A stretch of 64,000 bases of DNA, taken from Catellatospora sichuanensis. Lineage in GTDB: Bacteria; Actinomycetota; Actinomycetes; Mycobacteriales; Micromonosporaceae. Location of the stretch: positions 326,846 through 390,845 of the forward strand of contig NZ_VIQO01000010.1 in assembly GCF_007483665.1 (NCBI RefSeq). The letters run 5' to 3'. Below the pieces are notes generated by a model. The model worked only from the letters and a program-made list of their open reading frames with translations, had not been told where the DNA came from and made no database searches. Position numbers and translations under genes: made by a program. Below, in pieces: positions 1 to 11,254 of the stretch (the stretch's first letter is position 1; each line of letters starts with the position of its first letter).

Positions 1-571
1 CTCGGTCAGCGTGCACAACGCCTCACACCACGTGTGGATCGACCACAACGAGTTCTGGCCGGGCTTCGACGGCTCGGTCGACGTGAAGCGGCAGTCGAAC
101 TTCGTCACCGTGTCCTGGAACGTGTTCCACGGCACCGACAAGTCCATGCTGCTCGGGCACTCGGACACGTTCCCCGCAGACATCGGGCACCTGAAGGTGA
201 CCTACCACCACAACCTGTTCGACGGCTCGAACCAGCGGCACCCGCGGGTGCGGTTCGGTGAGCCGGTGCACGTGTACAACAACCACTACCGCAACGTCGG
301 CCTGTACGGCGTCGCGTCCACCGAGAATGCGGGCGTGGTCGTGGAGGGCAACTACTTCGAGAACGTCGCGTTCCCGTGCCACTCGACGAACGGGTACGCC
401 GACAGCGCGCCCGGCCGCCTGGTCCAGCGTGCCAACGCGTTCGTGAACTCGGGGCCCTGTGAGGCCAACGGGAGCGTGCCGGAGCCGGGGAGCTACTACC
501 CGTACACCCTGCAGAGCGCCGCTGCCGTGCCCGCCGCGGTGACCGCGGGCGCGGGGGTCGGCCGGATCTGA
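1..571 (+). CDS. Pectate lyase, PL1 family (5' end outside window)
   Basis: Extracellular pectate lyase that cleaves polygalacturonate by beta-elimination. The reading frame is open from base 2 to the TGA at 571, so the N-terminus and any signal peptide lie off the left edge. About 190 C-terminal residues are visible. They carry the parallel beta-helix ladder typical of PL1: WIDHNEF, then DGSVDVK with calcium-coordinating acidic residues, HGTDKSMLLGHSD, and VTYHHNLFDGSNQRHPRVR, where family knowledge places the catalytic arginine. No carbohydrate-binding module follows. A strong hairpin terminator lies just downstream. It opens the cell-wall degradation island that continues with GH9, GH3, GH31 and GH42 genes. 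Confidence 0.93.
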   Translation, partial: SVSVHNASHHVWIDHNEFWPGFDGSVDVKRQSNFVTVSWNVFHGTDKSMLLGHSDTFPADIGHLKVTYHHNLFDGSNQRHPRVRFGEPVHVYNNHYRNVGLYGVASTENAGVVVEGNYFENVAFPCHSTNGYADSAPGRLVQRANAFVNSGPCEANGSVPEPGSYYPYTLQSAAAVPAAVTAGAGVGRI

Positions 572-576
572 GCAAG

Positions 577-621
577 CACGACAGTGGGCGGGCACCGTGG
601 CGGTGCCCGCCCACTGCCGTG
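577..621 (+). terminator. Hairpin terminator after pectate lyase
   Basis: Two 21-base arms (577-597 and 601-621) pair with one mismatch around a 3-base TGG loop. The hairpin begins 5 bases after the stop codon. There is no T-tract, which is common in high-GC actinobacteria. Confidence 0.8.
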
Positions 622-803
622 TCCGCCGATCGATCGCGCCCTGGCGCAAGCCTGTCGTCCAGCCCGCCTGACCTGGTCTGGAGCCGGCCGGTGGGGTGCC
701 GGGGACCGTCCTGTGCGGAATCCCGGCCCTTGGGCGTGCAACATCTGGAGTCCGGGCCGCGTGCATTCAGGTCGACCGGTTCAGCTACGGGGAGGACCTG
801 CCG

Positions 804-1307
804 ATGATCACATTCGAGGAGTACGTCCGATTACGCGGCGCGCGTCTGGTCGGCCTGGCGCGGCTGCTCGTCCACGACCGCCACCTGGCCGAGGACCTCG
901 TGCAGGAGGTGCTGGGCCGCGCGTTCGCCCGCTGGAACAAGATCGTCAAGTTCGGCGAGCCGGACGCGTACGTGCGCCGGATGCTCGTCAACGCGCACAT
1001 CAGCCGGCAGCGCCGCCGCTCGTCGAGCGAACTCGCGGTCGGCGACGTCGCCGACCGCGCCGACCGCACGGACGTCGGGGGTGCGGCGGTCGAACGCGAC
1101 GCCGCCTGGCGGCTGCTGGCCGAGCTGCCGCCCAAGCAGCGCGCCACCCTGGTGCTGCGCTACTACGAGGACCTCGACGACGCCGCCATCGCCGAGATCC
1201 TGGACTGCTCGCCCAGCACCGTCCGCACCCAGGCGATGCGCGCCCTCGCCACCCTCCGCCGGCACCTGGACGTGCCGGCGGCCCTTGCCCGAGGAGGAGA
1301 ACGGTGA
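804..1307 (+). CDS. SigE-family ECF RNA polymerase sigma factor
   Basis: Group IV sigma factor of 167 residues. Region 2 lies at about residues 5-70 (FEEYVRLRGARLVGLARLL, then DLVQEVLGRAFARW). Region 4 lies at about 105-155, with a helix-turn-helix (YYEDLDDAAIAEILDCSPS). It belongs to the SigE-like family that is greatly expanded in actinobacteria. The ATG at 804 is chosen because GGGGAGG sits about 8 bases upstream and conserved region 2 starts immediately; the frame stays open upstream but lacks sigma-like sequence. Its stop overlaps the GTG of the next gene by 4 bases, so the two are translationally coupled as expected for a sigma/anti-sigma pair. The target promoter cannot be read from the sequence. 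Confidence 0.9.
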   Translation: MITFEEYVRLRGARLVGLARLLVHDRHLAEDLVQEVLGRAFARWNKIVKFGEPDAYVRRMLVNAHISRQRRRSSSELAVGDVADRADRTDVGGAAVERDAAWRLLAELPPKQRATLVLRYYEDLDDAAIAEILDCSPSTVRTQAMRALATLRRHLDVPAALARGGER

Positions 1308-2470
1308 ACACCGACATCGACGAGACGATCCGCGCCGCGCTGCACGACCGTGCCGGCGGCGACGTGCACGTGGAAGGCCTGCTCGCCGGTGCCACCCGGC
1401 AGGGCAGGCGCCGGCGGCGCATCCATCACGCCATGGTCGCCGGTGGCACCGCCATGGCGGTGCTCGCCGTCGGCGGCGTGCTGTCAGCGCTGCCGTGGGG
1501 CGCCGGGGTGGCTCCTGGCGTGGACACCGCGACGCAGCCGAGTGCGCAGGTCACCGGACCGTCCGCGCCGTCGCCCGGTGGGCCGGGCGGCTCGCCGTCG
1601 GCGCAGCCGAGCGAAGTGGCGGCAGTCGGCGCCTTCCGGCCGCCGACCGCCGACGCGAAACCGCTGGCACAGGGCGGCCGGGTCGGCACCGGGCAGCTGC
1701 TGCACCTGGACGCCGCCGACCCGGCGGCGGTCAGGATGACCTGGTCGACCGGGCAGCGGCACGAGTCGCTGACGGTGGTCCGGATGAGCGCCGCGGCGAC
1801 GTTCAGCCGGTACGAGGTGCTGGCGGCGGACACGGAGCAGGGCCTGGCGGCCGCGCGCCGGGGCGAAGCGCTGCCGCCACCCGTGTCCACCGATCAGGTC
1901 ACCTTCGGCGGCAAGCCGGCGACACTGCGGCTGAGTGACCGGGTGCCCGGCAGGCAGTCGTCCGGATCGCTGACCTGGCAGCCCACCCCGGGCACCTGGG
2001 CGCAGGTCGTCGTGTACCTCGACGACCGGCCGCAGGCCGGACGGACCGAGGTGCTGGCGGTGGCCGGCCTGGTGCGCTTCGACCGGGTGTTCCGGTGCGT
2101 GGTGGGTTTCCGGCTGGCTTGGACGCCGTCCGGCACCCGGCTGACGGACTGCTCGTTCGAGGCGGTCGGCCGCCCGGGGCGGGTCGCGACGTACAGCGGG
2201 GTGCGCCTGGTCACCGGGAAGGCGTGGTGGTGGGTGAACAACCACGACCGTGCCGATCTGGACACCTCCGGCCCGTTCGTGGAGGTCGAGGGTCGCCGGA
2301 TCCAGTCGGACAAGAACGCGGCCGGGTATGCGTACAGCGGCACGCAGGCGGCGTCGCTGAGCCCCGGCAAGCCCTCGATCAGTCAGGCCGACGCCAACCG
2401 GGTGATGGGCCACTTCGTCCCGGTCCCCGGCGACTTCCCGCAGGCCTGGGTCCAGGACCCACTGCACTGA
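1304..2470 (+). CDS. Membrane-anchored protein coupled to the SigE-family sigma factor (putative anti-sigma factor)
   Basis: 388 residues, starting at the GTG of a GTGA overlap with the sigma gene. A short cytoplasmic N-terminus of about 42 residues ends in an arginine cluster. One transmembrane helix follows at about residues 43-65, then a Pro/Ser/Gly-rich stretch (about 75-115) and a large extracytoplasmic domain to the C-terminus. There is no HxxxCxxC zinc anti-sigma motif. This one-helix layout with a short inner segment is common next to SigE-like sigma factors; I infer membrane regulation of the sigma factor, but the sequence alone does not prove it. The extracytoplasmic domain is not recognisable to me. 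Confidence 0.75.
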   Translation: MNTDIDETIRAALHDRAGGDVHVEGLLAGATRQGRRRRRIHHAMVAGGTAMAVLAVGGVLSALPWGAGVAPGVDTATQPSAQVTGPSAPSPGGPGGSPSAQPSEVAAVGAFRPPTADAKPLAQGGRVGTGQLLHLDAADPAAVRMTWSTGQRHESLTVVRMSAAATFSRYEVLAADTEQGLAAARRGEALPPPVSTDQVTFGGKPATLRLSDRVPGRQSSGSLTWQPTPGTWAQVVVYLDDRPQAGRTEVLAVAGLVRFDRVFRCVVGFRLAWTPSGTRLTDCSFEAVGRPGRVATYSGVRLVTGKAWWWVNNHDRADLDTSGPFVEVEGRRIQSDKNAAGYAYSGTQAASLSPGKPSISQADANRVMGHFVPVPGDFPQAWVQDPLH

Positions 2471-2502
2471 CCGACGCCTGCTCCGAGGCGGCGAAGAGTT
2501 GA

Positions 2503-2546
2503 GAAGGGCACCTTCTACAACGCATAGCGTTGTGAAGGTGCCCTTC
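2503..2546. repeat. Palindromic element copy 1, probable bidirectional terminator
   Basis: Arms at 2503-2523 and 2527-2546 pair over 20 bases with one bulged T and a 3-base loop; the core is GAAGGGCACCTTC / GAAGGTGCCCTTC. It separates the convergent sigma-partner gene and the GH9 gene. The right side is followed by CTTTCTC and the left is preceded by GTTGAGAAG, so it can serve both directions. Near-identical copies occur at 19815-19858 and 24879-24924. Confidence 0.85.
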
Positions 2547-2551
2547 CTTTC

Positions 2552-5512
<2,961 letters not shown>

Positions 5513-5575
5513 CTATCGCAGTTCGCGGTGCGGTGGGTAAGTCAGGGCTTTCCTGTACGTTTCGGTCGACATCGA

Positions 5576-5589
5576 TGGAAGCGCTCCCA
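5576..5589. promoter_or_regulatory. LacI-family (CebR-like) operator upstream of GH9
   Basis: TGGAAGCGCTCCCA differs at one base from the CebR box TGGGAGCGCTCCCA that controls cellulose and cello-oligosaccharide genes in Streptomyces. It lies between the end of the LacI gene and the GH9 start, about 150 bases from the GTG. Confidence 0.72.
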
Positions 5590-5656
5590 CCTCTGTCAAG
5601 CACGATTTAACCGCGCGGTTGCCTTCTTGTGAAGCCCCGATTTCGCGCGGGAAGCC

Positions 5657-6724
5657 TTACCTGGTCACGGCTCCGGTACTGGCGCGATGCGTGAGCATCG
5701 GCGGCAGCAGCGTGGTCGGCGGCACGGCCCGGTCGTCGAGTTTGCGCATCAGCAGCTCCACGGCCTGCCGGCCGACGTCCTCGGCCGGTATCTGCACCGA
5801 GCTCAGCGCGGGCGACGAGCGCTCCGCCAGCTCGTCCGGACAGATCGCGACGACGGAGACGTCCTCGGGCACCCGGCGGCCCAGCGCACGCAGCGAACTC
5901 AGCACGTGCGCCACCGCGGCCTCGTTGTGCACCACCAGGCCGGTCAGTCCCGGGTGGTGGGCGAGCAGCTGCCCGAGGGACTCCTGCACCGCCTCCGGGT
6001 GCTCCTCGAACGGCTGCGCGTACGCGGTCAGCCGCAGCCGCTTCGCGGCCTCCACGAACCCGTCCCGGGTGCGGTGCGCGAAGCCGGTGTCCCGGTCGTA
6101 CACCACCCGCGGCGCGCCGAGCAGCGCGATCTCGCGGTGGCCCAGCGCGGCCAGATGTTCCACGCACACCGCGCCCGCGCGATGGAAATCCAGGTCGACG
6201 CAGGTCAACCCGGCCGAGTCGGCGGGCAGCCCGATCAGGACGCTGGGCCGCTCCAGCCGCCGCAGCGTCGGCACCCGCGGGTCGTGCATCTCCACGTCCA
6301 TCAGCACCAGGCCGTCCACCATCGCGCCCGCGGCCACCCGGCGCAGCCCGGCCGGGCCCTCGTCGGCGGTCACCAGCAGCACGTCGTGGTGATACTGGCG
6401 GGCGCTGGTCACCACCGCGGTGGCGAACTGCATCAGCACCGGCAGGTGCATGCCCTGCCGCAGCGGTAGCACCAGCGCGATCACGCTGGACCGGTTGCTG
6501 GCCAGCGAGCGCGCGCCCGCGTGCGGGTGGAAGCCCAGCGCGCGGATGCTGGCGTGCACCCGGGCGCTGGTCGTGGCGGAGATGGCCCGCTTGCCGCTGA
6601 GCACGTACGACACCGTGCTGGTGGACACGCCCGCATGCCGTGCCACGTCGGCGATGGTCACCACGCTGTCGCGCTGGGACGCCCGCCGCGGACGGCTCCT
6701 CATCGGCGGCACCTCCCCACTCAT
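5657..6724 (-). CDS. LacI-family transcriptional regulator
   Basis: 355 residues. The N-terminal helix-turn-helix (TIADVARHAGVSTSTVSYVL) and hinge helix region are followed by a periplasmic-binding-protein-like sugar-sensing domain. It lies between the GH3 gene and the GH9 gene on the same strand. The likely role is repression of these hydrolase genes, relieved by a cello- or xylo-oligosaccharide. The ATG at 6724 has GAGGAG 5 bases upstream, supplied by the gene-junction element at 6722-6795. An inner ATG at 6703 preceded by GGGGAGG is an equally good start and would remove 7 residues. The box before GH9 and the palindromes before GH3 are candidate targets. Confidence 0.9.
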   Translation of the reverse strand: MSGEVPPMRSRPRRASQRDSVVTIADVARHAGVSTSTVSYVLSGKRAISATTSARVHASIRALGFHPHAGARSLASNRSSVIALVLPLRQGMHLPVLMQFATAVVTSARQYHHDVLLVTADEGPAGLRRVAAGAMVDGLVLMDVEMHDPRVPTLRRLERPSVLIGLPADSAGLTCVDLDFHRAGAVCVEHLAALGHREIALLGAPRVVYDRDTGFAHRTRDGFVEAAKRLRLTAYAQPFEEHPEAVQESLGQLLAHHPGLTGLVVHNEAAVAHVLSSLRALGRRVPEDVSVVAICPDELAERSSPALSSVQIPAEDVGRQAVELLMRKLDDRAVPPTTLLPPMLTHRASTGAVTR

Positions 6725-6795
6725 GGCTGCTCCTCGCTGCGCTCGTCGCAACCATGAGGAACCGGCGACATGATTCGCTCGCTGCGCTCGCTCAT
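6722..6795 (-). repeat. Gene-junction element copy A
   Basis: 74-base element read on the minus strand. It opens with ATGAGCGAGCGCAGCGAGCG, whose TGA is the stop codon of the GH3 gene. It closes with GACGAGCGCAGCGAGGAG, a 5-base spacer and the ATG of the LacI gene. The copy at 15452-15525 has the same length and end sequences; a third is at 33704-33774. Confidence 0.85.
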
Positions 6796-9719
6796 GCGAA
6801 CACGAGCTCGCTGACGATGATGCCCGGTGCGTCGTAGACCAGGTATAGGTCGGTCCGGCCGGATGTGCTCAGCGGGCAGCTGATCTTCTGGTACGCGTAC
6901 CGTCCTTCGCCCGCGCCGACCGCCTCGGCCAGCACCTCGCCGTCGAGCGGGTCGTCGGCCACCAGCGCCACCCGGCCCGCGCCGCCCGCCACGGCGAAGA
7001 CGACCTCGTCGCAGCCGGTCAGGTCGGTCGCGCCGAACGACAGCCAGGCACCCGCGTCGGTGGCCCGCACCGCGTCGCCGCGCTCCGGCGCGGTGTCGAC
7101 CAGCACCACGCCGCAGCCCTCGTCATGGTCGGCCGCGCGCAGCAGACCGGGCAGGCGGCGGGCGCCGATGCGCTCGCCGCGCACGGTCAGCGTGGCGCAG
7201 CCGCGGATGTCGGTCGCCGAGCGGCCGACCATCACCTTGTGCCGGGCCGCCTCCACCACGGGCCGTCCCGTGGTCACGTCCCAGAAGGACAGGTCCGCGG
7301 CGGCCAGCTCGATGCTGACCAGCGTGCGCTCGCCCGGCTCGAGCCGGATCCGGCGGAACCCCCGCAGCCGCCGCAGCGGCTGCTTGACCCGCGAGCGCTG
7401 CTGGTGCGTGTAGAGCTGGACGACCTCCTCGCCCGCGCGCCCGCCGACGTTGGTCACCTCGACGGTCACGGTGACCGTGCCGTCGGCGTCGATCGCGTCG
7501 GTGTCCAGGCTGACCGCGCCGTACTCGAACTCGCCCCAGCTCAGGCCGTGCCCGAACGGGTACAGCGGGGTGCCGCGGTAGTACAGGTAGGTCGCGTCGC
7601 TGGTGATGATGTCGTAGTCGTAGAGGTCGGGCAGCTCGCAGTGGCTGCGGTACCAGGTCTGCGGCAGCCGCCCCGCGGGCTCGGCATCGCCGAACAGCAC
7701 GTCGGCGAGCGCGTGGCCGAACTCCTGGCCGCCGTGGCTGCTCCACAGCACCGCGGGCAGGTGCACGTCGGCCCAGCTGATCGCATACGGGTAGCTGCTG
7801 GTCAGGACGAGGGCGGTGCGCGGGTTGGCGGCGTACACGGCGCGCAGCAGGGCCTCCTGCGCGGGCGGCAGGGACAGGTTCTCCCGGTCCTCGGTCTCGC
7901 GGCCGTTGACCAGCGGGTGGTTGCCCAGCACCACGACCACGGCGTCCGCCTCCGCCGCCACGGCGGCGGCCTGCTCAGGCCCGCTGCGGCGCACCTCGAC
8001 CTGGAGCCGCGCGGCCTGCTCGAAGGTCGCGCCGACCGCGGCCACCCCGTCCTCGCCGACGGTCAGGTAACTGCGGCTCAGCTCGTGGTGCAGCGACAGC
8101 GTGCCGTCGGCCCGCTCGACCAGCCGGAACGTCTCGTGCACGTCCCACCCGTGCGGGCCGGGCGCGTCGGCGACCAGCAGGTTGTCGCGCACCGTCAGGT
8201 GCCGCCCGTTGGCCGCCGAGCGCAGCGCCAGCACGCTGGTGCCGTGGTGCCCGGCCGGGCCGGGGTGGCTGCCCCAGTCGAACACGTCGAAGCCGTGCGG
8301 GTCCGCGAACGCCCGCCGCACCGGCGCGGCAGGTGCCGGACTGTCCTGGCCCGGGTCGGCGTCCACGTCGGCGGCGTGCGCATCGTCCGCCCGGCCGTCG
8401 GCGGCGCGCGCCGCGCCACGCGCCGGGGCCGGGTCGGCGACCGCGAGATAGCCGCCGCCGACCAGGCGCAACGCGACGCGGTCCGCGCCCTCCGCGAAGG
8501 TCACCTGATCTGCGCCCAGCCGGGCGGCCAGGCCGTCGCGCGCGGTGACCTGGTAGGGCAGCGTGCCGCTGTACCAGTCGGCCATCAGCTGATCGCCCAG
8601 CGGCCCGACCACCGCGACCCGGCGCACCTGCGCGCGGTCGAAGGGCAGCAGTCGGCACTCCTGCTTGAGCAGCACGATGCTGCGGGTCGCGGCCTCGCGG
8701 GCCAGCGCCTGGTGCGCGGGGCAGTTCACGGTGTCGGGGTCGAGGCCGGTGAACGGGTTCGCCTCGGCCGGATCGAACTCGCCCAGCCGCATCCGGATCG
8801 TCAGCACCCGGCGCACTGCGGCGTCCACATCGGCCTCGTCGATCAGCCCGCGGTCGAGGGCCTCGGTTAGCCGTCCGATGGTGACGTGCGAGTTCGCGTC
8901 GGCGTCGGTGAAGCTGTCCACCCCCGCCTTCAGCGAGGCGGCGTGGCTGGTCGCATGGTCGGGGAAGTAGGCCTGCTGGGCGGGGTCGGCCAGGTTGCTC
9001 GGCGCGTACGCGTCCGAGACCACCAGCACCTCGTCGCCGGTCCAGGACCGCAGGTCGTCGTTCAGATGCGGGCTGACGTGCGCCGGACGGCCGTTGACCA
9101 GGTTGTACGACGCCATCACGGCGACCGCCGCGCCGCTTTCGATCGCCGGGCGGTACGCGGGCAGTTCGTATTCGTGCAGCACCCGTGGGCCGAGGTTGCT
9201 GGAGCTGACGCAGCGGTCGTTCTCGTTGTTGTAGCCGAGGAAGTGCTTCAGCGTCGGGGCGGTCTTCAGGTAGACGGGGTGGTCGCCGCGCAGTCCGCGC
9301 GCGTACGCCTCACCCATCAGCCCGGTCAGCCAGGCGTCCTCGCTGTAGCCCTCCTCGTTGCGGCCCCAGCGCGGGTCGCGCAGCGGGTTGACCACCGGCG
9401 CCCACACGTTGAGGCCCGCCCCGGACGGATCCTTGTGGTGGCTGGCCCGCACCTCGTCGCCGACCGCTGCGCCGACCCGGCGCACCAGGTCCGGGTCCCA
9501 GCTCGCGCCGAGGCCGACCGCCTGCGGGAACACTGTCGCCTCGCCGAGCCAGGCGAGCCCGTGCAGCGCCTCGGTGCCGGTGCGGAACCCGCCCACGGAC
9601 AGCCGGGGCACGGGTGGCTGGTGCTGGTGCAGCAGCGCGATCTTCTCGGGGAGGGTGAGCCGGCCGAGGAGGTCGGCGACGCGGTCGGGGACGGGGGCGG
9701 AGGGGTCGCGGAAGTTCAT
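6792..9719 (-). CDS. GH3 family beta-glucosidase/beta-xylosidase with inserted and C-terminal modules
   Basis: 975 residues, no signal peptide, so probably cytoplasmic. The GH3 N-terminal barrel (about 10-330) has WAPVVNPLRDPRWGRNEEGY, LKHFLGYNNE and the nucleophile Asp236 in VVSDAYA. The second GH3 domain is split by an insertion (about 412-575) with LALRSAANGRHLTV and SYLTVGEDG repeats resembling a fascin/beta-trefoil fold. The C-terminal half resumes at VVVVLGNHPLVNGRE. A Fn3-like domain (TVEVTNVGGRAGEEVVQLY) and a final beta-rich domain (about 850-975, CBM6-like) follow. The start ATG has AAGGA upstream. Two palindromic operators precede it, and it probably shares a transcript with the LacI gene. 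It likely removes terminal glucose or xylose from imported oligosaccharides; which one cannot be read. Confidence 0.92.
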   Translation of the reverse strand: MNFRDPSAPVPDRVADLLGRLTLPEKIALLHQHQPPVPRLSVGGFRTGTEALHGLAWLGEATVFPQAVGLGASWDPDLVRRVGAAVGDEVRASHHKDPSGAGLNVWAPVVNPLRDPRWGRNEEGYSEDAWLTGLMGEAYARGLRGDHPVYLKTAPTLKHFLGYNNENDRCVSSSNLGPRVLHEYELPAYRPAIESGAAVAVMASYNLVNGRPAHVSPHLNDDLRSWTGDEVLVVSDAYAPSNLADPAQQAYFPDHATSHAASLKAGVDSFTDADANSHVTIGRLTEALDRGLIDEADVDAAVRRVLTIRMRLGEFDPAEANPFTGLDPDTVNCPAHQALAREAATRSIVLLKQECRLLPFDRAQVRRVAVVGPLGDQLMADWYSGTLPYQVTARDGLAARLGADQVTFAEGADRVALRLVGGGYLAVADPAPARGAARAADGRADDAHAADVDADPGQDSPAPAAPVRRAFADPHGFDVFDWGSHPGPAGHHGTSVLALRSAANGRHLTVRDNLLVADAPGPHGWDVHETFRLVERADGTLSLHHELSRSYLTVGEDGVAAVGATFEQAARLQVEVRRSGPEQAAAVAAEADAVVVVLGNHPLVNGRETEDRENLSLPPAQEALLRAVYAANPRTALVLTSSYPYAISWADVHLPAVLWSSHGGQEFGHALADVLFGDAEPAGRLPQTWYRSHCELPDLYDYDIITSDATYLYYRGTPLYPFGHGLSWGEFEYGAVSLDTDAIDADGTVTVTVEVTNVGGRAGEEVVQLYTHQQRSRVKQPLRRLRGFRRIRLEPGERTLVSIELAAADLSFWDVTTGRPVVEAARHKVMVGRSATDIRGCATLTVRGERIGARRLPGLLRAADHDEGCGVVLVDTAPERGDAVRATDAGAWLSFGATDLTGCDEVVFAVAGGAGRVALVADDPLDGEVLAEAVGAGEGRYAYQKISCPLSTSGRTDLYLVYDAPGIIVSELVFA

Positions 9720-9786
9720 CGCCGGGTTCCTTCGTCTGGGCGGACGGTCGGAATATGCGTCGTGGAGGCGGTGCGGGCGGAGCGGG

Positions 9787-9806
9787 CTGTCGAAGCGCTT
9801 CGACAG
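9787..9806. promoter_or_regulatory. Perfect 20-bp palindromic operator 1 upstream of GH3
   Basis: CTGTCGAAGCGCTTCGACAG is a perfect palindrome with the central CG step of LacI-family operators. It is centred about 77 bases upstream of the GH3 start. Confidence 0.78.
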
Positions 9807-9838
9807 TGGATCGCGAAAGTTCCGGAGCCTGGTCCACA

Positions 9839-9854
9839 GTCGAAGCGCTTCGAC
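9839..9854. promoter_or_regulatory. Perfect 16-bp palindromic operator 2 upstream of GH3
   Basis: GTCGAAGCGCTTCGAC repeats the core of operator 1, centre to centre 50 bases away. Paired LacI-type sites at this distance suggest cooperative binding or looping. Confidence 0.78.
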
Positions 9855-10014
9855 GATCGTCTGAAAAAGACCCCGCCCGACATGTGTTTCTGCCTGATTT
9901 CGCAACGGAGTACGCCAGAGATTTACCGTGTCCCACCGGTCGTCGTCAAGGGAGCGTTCCCACGGCAGGTCCGCTCCGGTCCGCACGCGGGCGGCTCAGC
10001 AGCGCCGATGCCCG

Positions 10015-11034
10015 TCAGCGCGGAAGAAGTTCGCGGGGTTCGGCCGGGCGGTAGGCCAGCGCCTCGGCGGGGCGCAGCCGGTCGCGCAGCCGGGTCAGCG
10101 CGCGGCGCGCCGCGACGGTCCGGCGCGGCCCGTCGATGTGGGCGTAGTGCAGGTGGTGCACCCGACCCGGCCCTCCCCACCACGGCGAGCGGTCCTCGGA
10201 CACCGGGTAGCCCAACTCTCGCAACCGTCCGCCCAGCTTCGCCTCGCACAGCGTGACCTGCCAGGGCTCCAGCCGGTCCCGCCAACTGCCGACCCGCTCG
10301 GTGGTCACCGGCTCGTGGGTGAGCCGGTGCCAGCTCTTGCGGCTGGGCACGGCGACCTCGGCCAGCCGCGCCGGTTCGGCCATCGCCGGGTCGTACTCCT
10401 CGCCCAGGAAAGCGCAGATCGCCCGCAGCTCCGGCTCCGGGTCGGCGACCAGGCGTTCGTAGCGCACCTCGTGGTAGGAGTGCTCGCCCAGGACGCGGCG
10501 CGCCCACGCGGAGGAGTCCATCGCCCGCGCCCAGTCGGAGATCGCGTGGCACACGTCCTTGCCCTGCTGCCAGGGTGTCTCGCCGAGGGAGGCGACGCAG
10601 TCGCGCCCGTCGCGCACGATGTTGACGATCTGTGCGTCGGGGAACAGGCGCAGCAGCGGGCCCAGGTTGTTCAGGTACGCCGGGCGCTTGTCCCCCCAGC
10701 GGGGCTTGTCGAAGCGGCGGGCGTACGCGCGGAACACGATGCCGAGTGCGGAGCCGAGCGTCGGCGGGCCGGTCACGATCTCCTCGATCACCGCGTCCGA
10801 GTTCAGGCCCAGGTCGCCGAAGGCGGTCTTCCCGCCGGTGATCCACTCGGCGAGGCCGCGGCGGTTGGCGGGCTCGCGCAGGTCGCCGAAGCTGGCCCGG
10901 TCGAGGTACGCGCCCAGCAGGAAACGCGTCTCCGGCGGGATCGCGATCCGCGGGTGCGCGTGCAGCATGAGCTGAAGCATCGTGGTGCCCGAGCGCGGGC
11001 AGCCCACGACGAACACCGGCCGGTCACTGCCCAC
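10015..11034 (-). CDS. Sulfotransferase family protein
   Basis: 339 residues. It would transfer sulfate from PAPS to an acceptor. The 5'-phosphosulfate-binding loop is near the N-terminus (VFVVGCPRSGTTMLQ) and the 3'-phosphate-binding element is VNIVRDGRDCVAS. It also has FDKPRWGDKRPAYLNNL. The GTG at 11034 is chosen because ACGGAG lies 6 bases upstream and the PAPS loop then begins about residue 8; an upstream GTG at 11103 would add 23 residues unlike the family. The acceptor (carbohydrate, lipid or small molecule) is unknown. The neighbours are carbohydrate genes, but nothing shows a functional link. Confidence 0.85.
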   Translation of the reverse strand: MGSDRPVFVVGCPRSGTTMLQLMLHAHPRIAIPPETRFLLGAYLDRASFGDLREPANRRGLAEWITGGKTAFGDLGLNSDAVIEEIVTGPPTLGSALGIVFRAYARRFDKPRWGDKRPAYLNNLGPLLRLFPDAQIVNIVRDGRDCVASLGETPWQQGKDVCHAISDWARAMDSSAWARRVLGEHSYHEVRYERLVADPEPELRAICAFLGEEYDPAMAEPARLAEVAVPSRKSWHRLTHEPVTTERVGSWRDRLEPWQVTLCEAKLGGRLRELGYPVSEDRSPWWGGPGRVHHLHYAHIDGPRRTVAARRALTRLRDRLRPAEALAYRPAEPRELLPR

Positions 11035-11161
11035 GAGTGGCTCCGTCCATAAAGGGTGGATTATCCGCAATACACCCTTATTAACGACCCGTGAACGACC
11101 CACGATGCGCGGCCCGCACGCCGCGCCGGCCCTGCACGCCGCGCCACCGCCCTTGATCGCC

Positions 11162-11222
11162 CGACTTGCCAGGCAGATGTGCGTATCTTGGGCCCACTTT
11201 CGCCCATGTGCCTGGCAAGTCG
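11162..11222. terminator. Long two-stage hairpin, probable terminator of the ROK gene
   Basis: Fourteen-base perfect arms (11162-11175 and 11209-11222, CGACTTGCCAGGCA and its complement) enclose a 33-base loop that itself holds GGGC and GCCC pairing. It lies 33 bases past the ROK stop. The architecture matches hairpins at 16522-16596 and 25750-25795. Confidence 0.65.
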
Positions 11223-11254
11223 AGTGACCTTGGTGCGGAATGCGCCCGGCTGGG

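Noticed and set aside
8886..10256. Plus-strand frame across the GH3 5' end
   Set aside because: Antisense shadow that would also read through the palindromic operators; no protein features.
11041..11100. AAAGGGTG/CACCCTTA dyad before the sulfotransferase gene as an operator
   Set aside because: Only 8-base arms partly inside a possible coding extension; not enough to separate it from chance.
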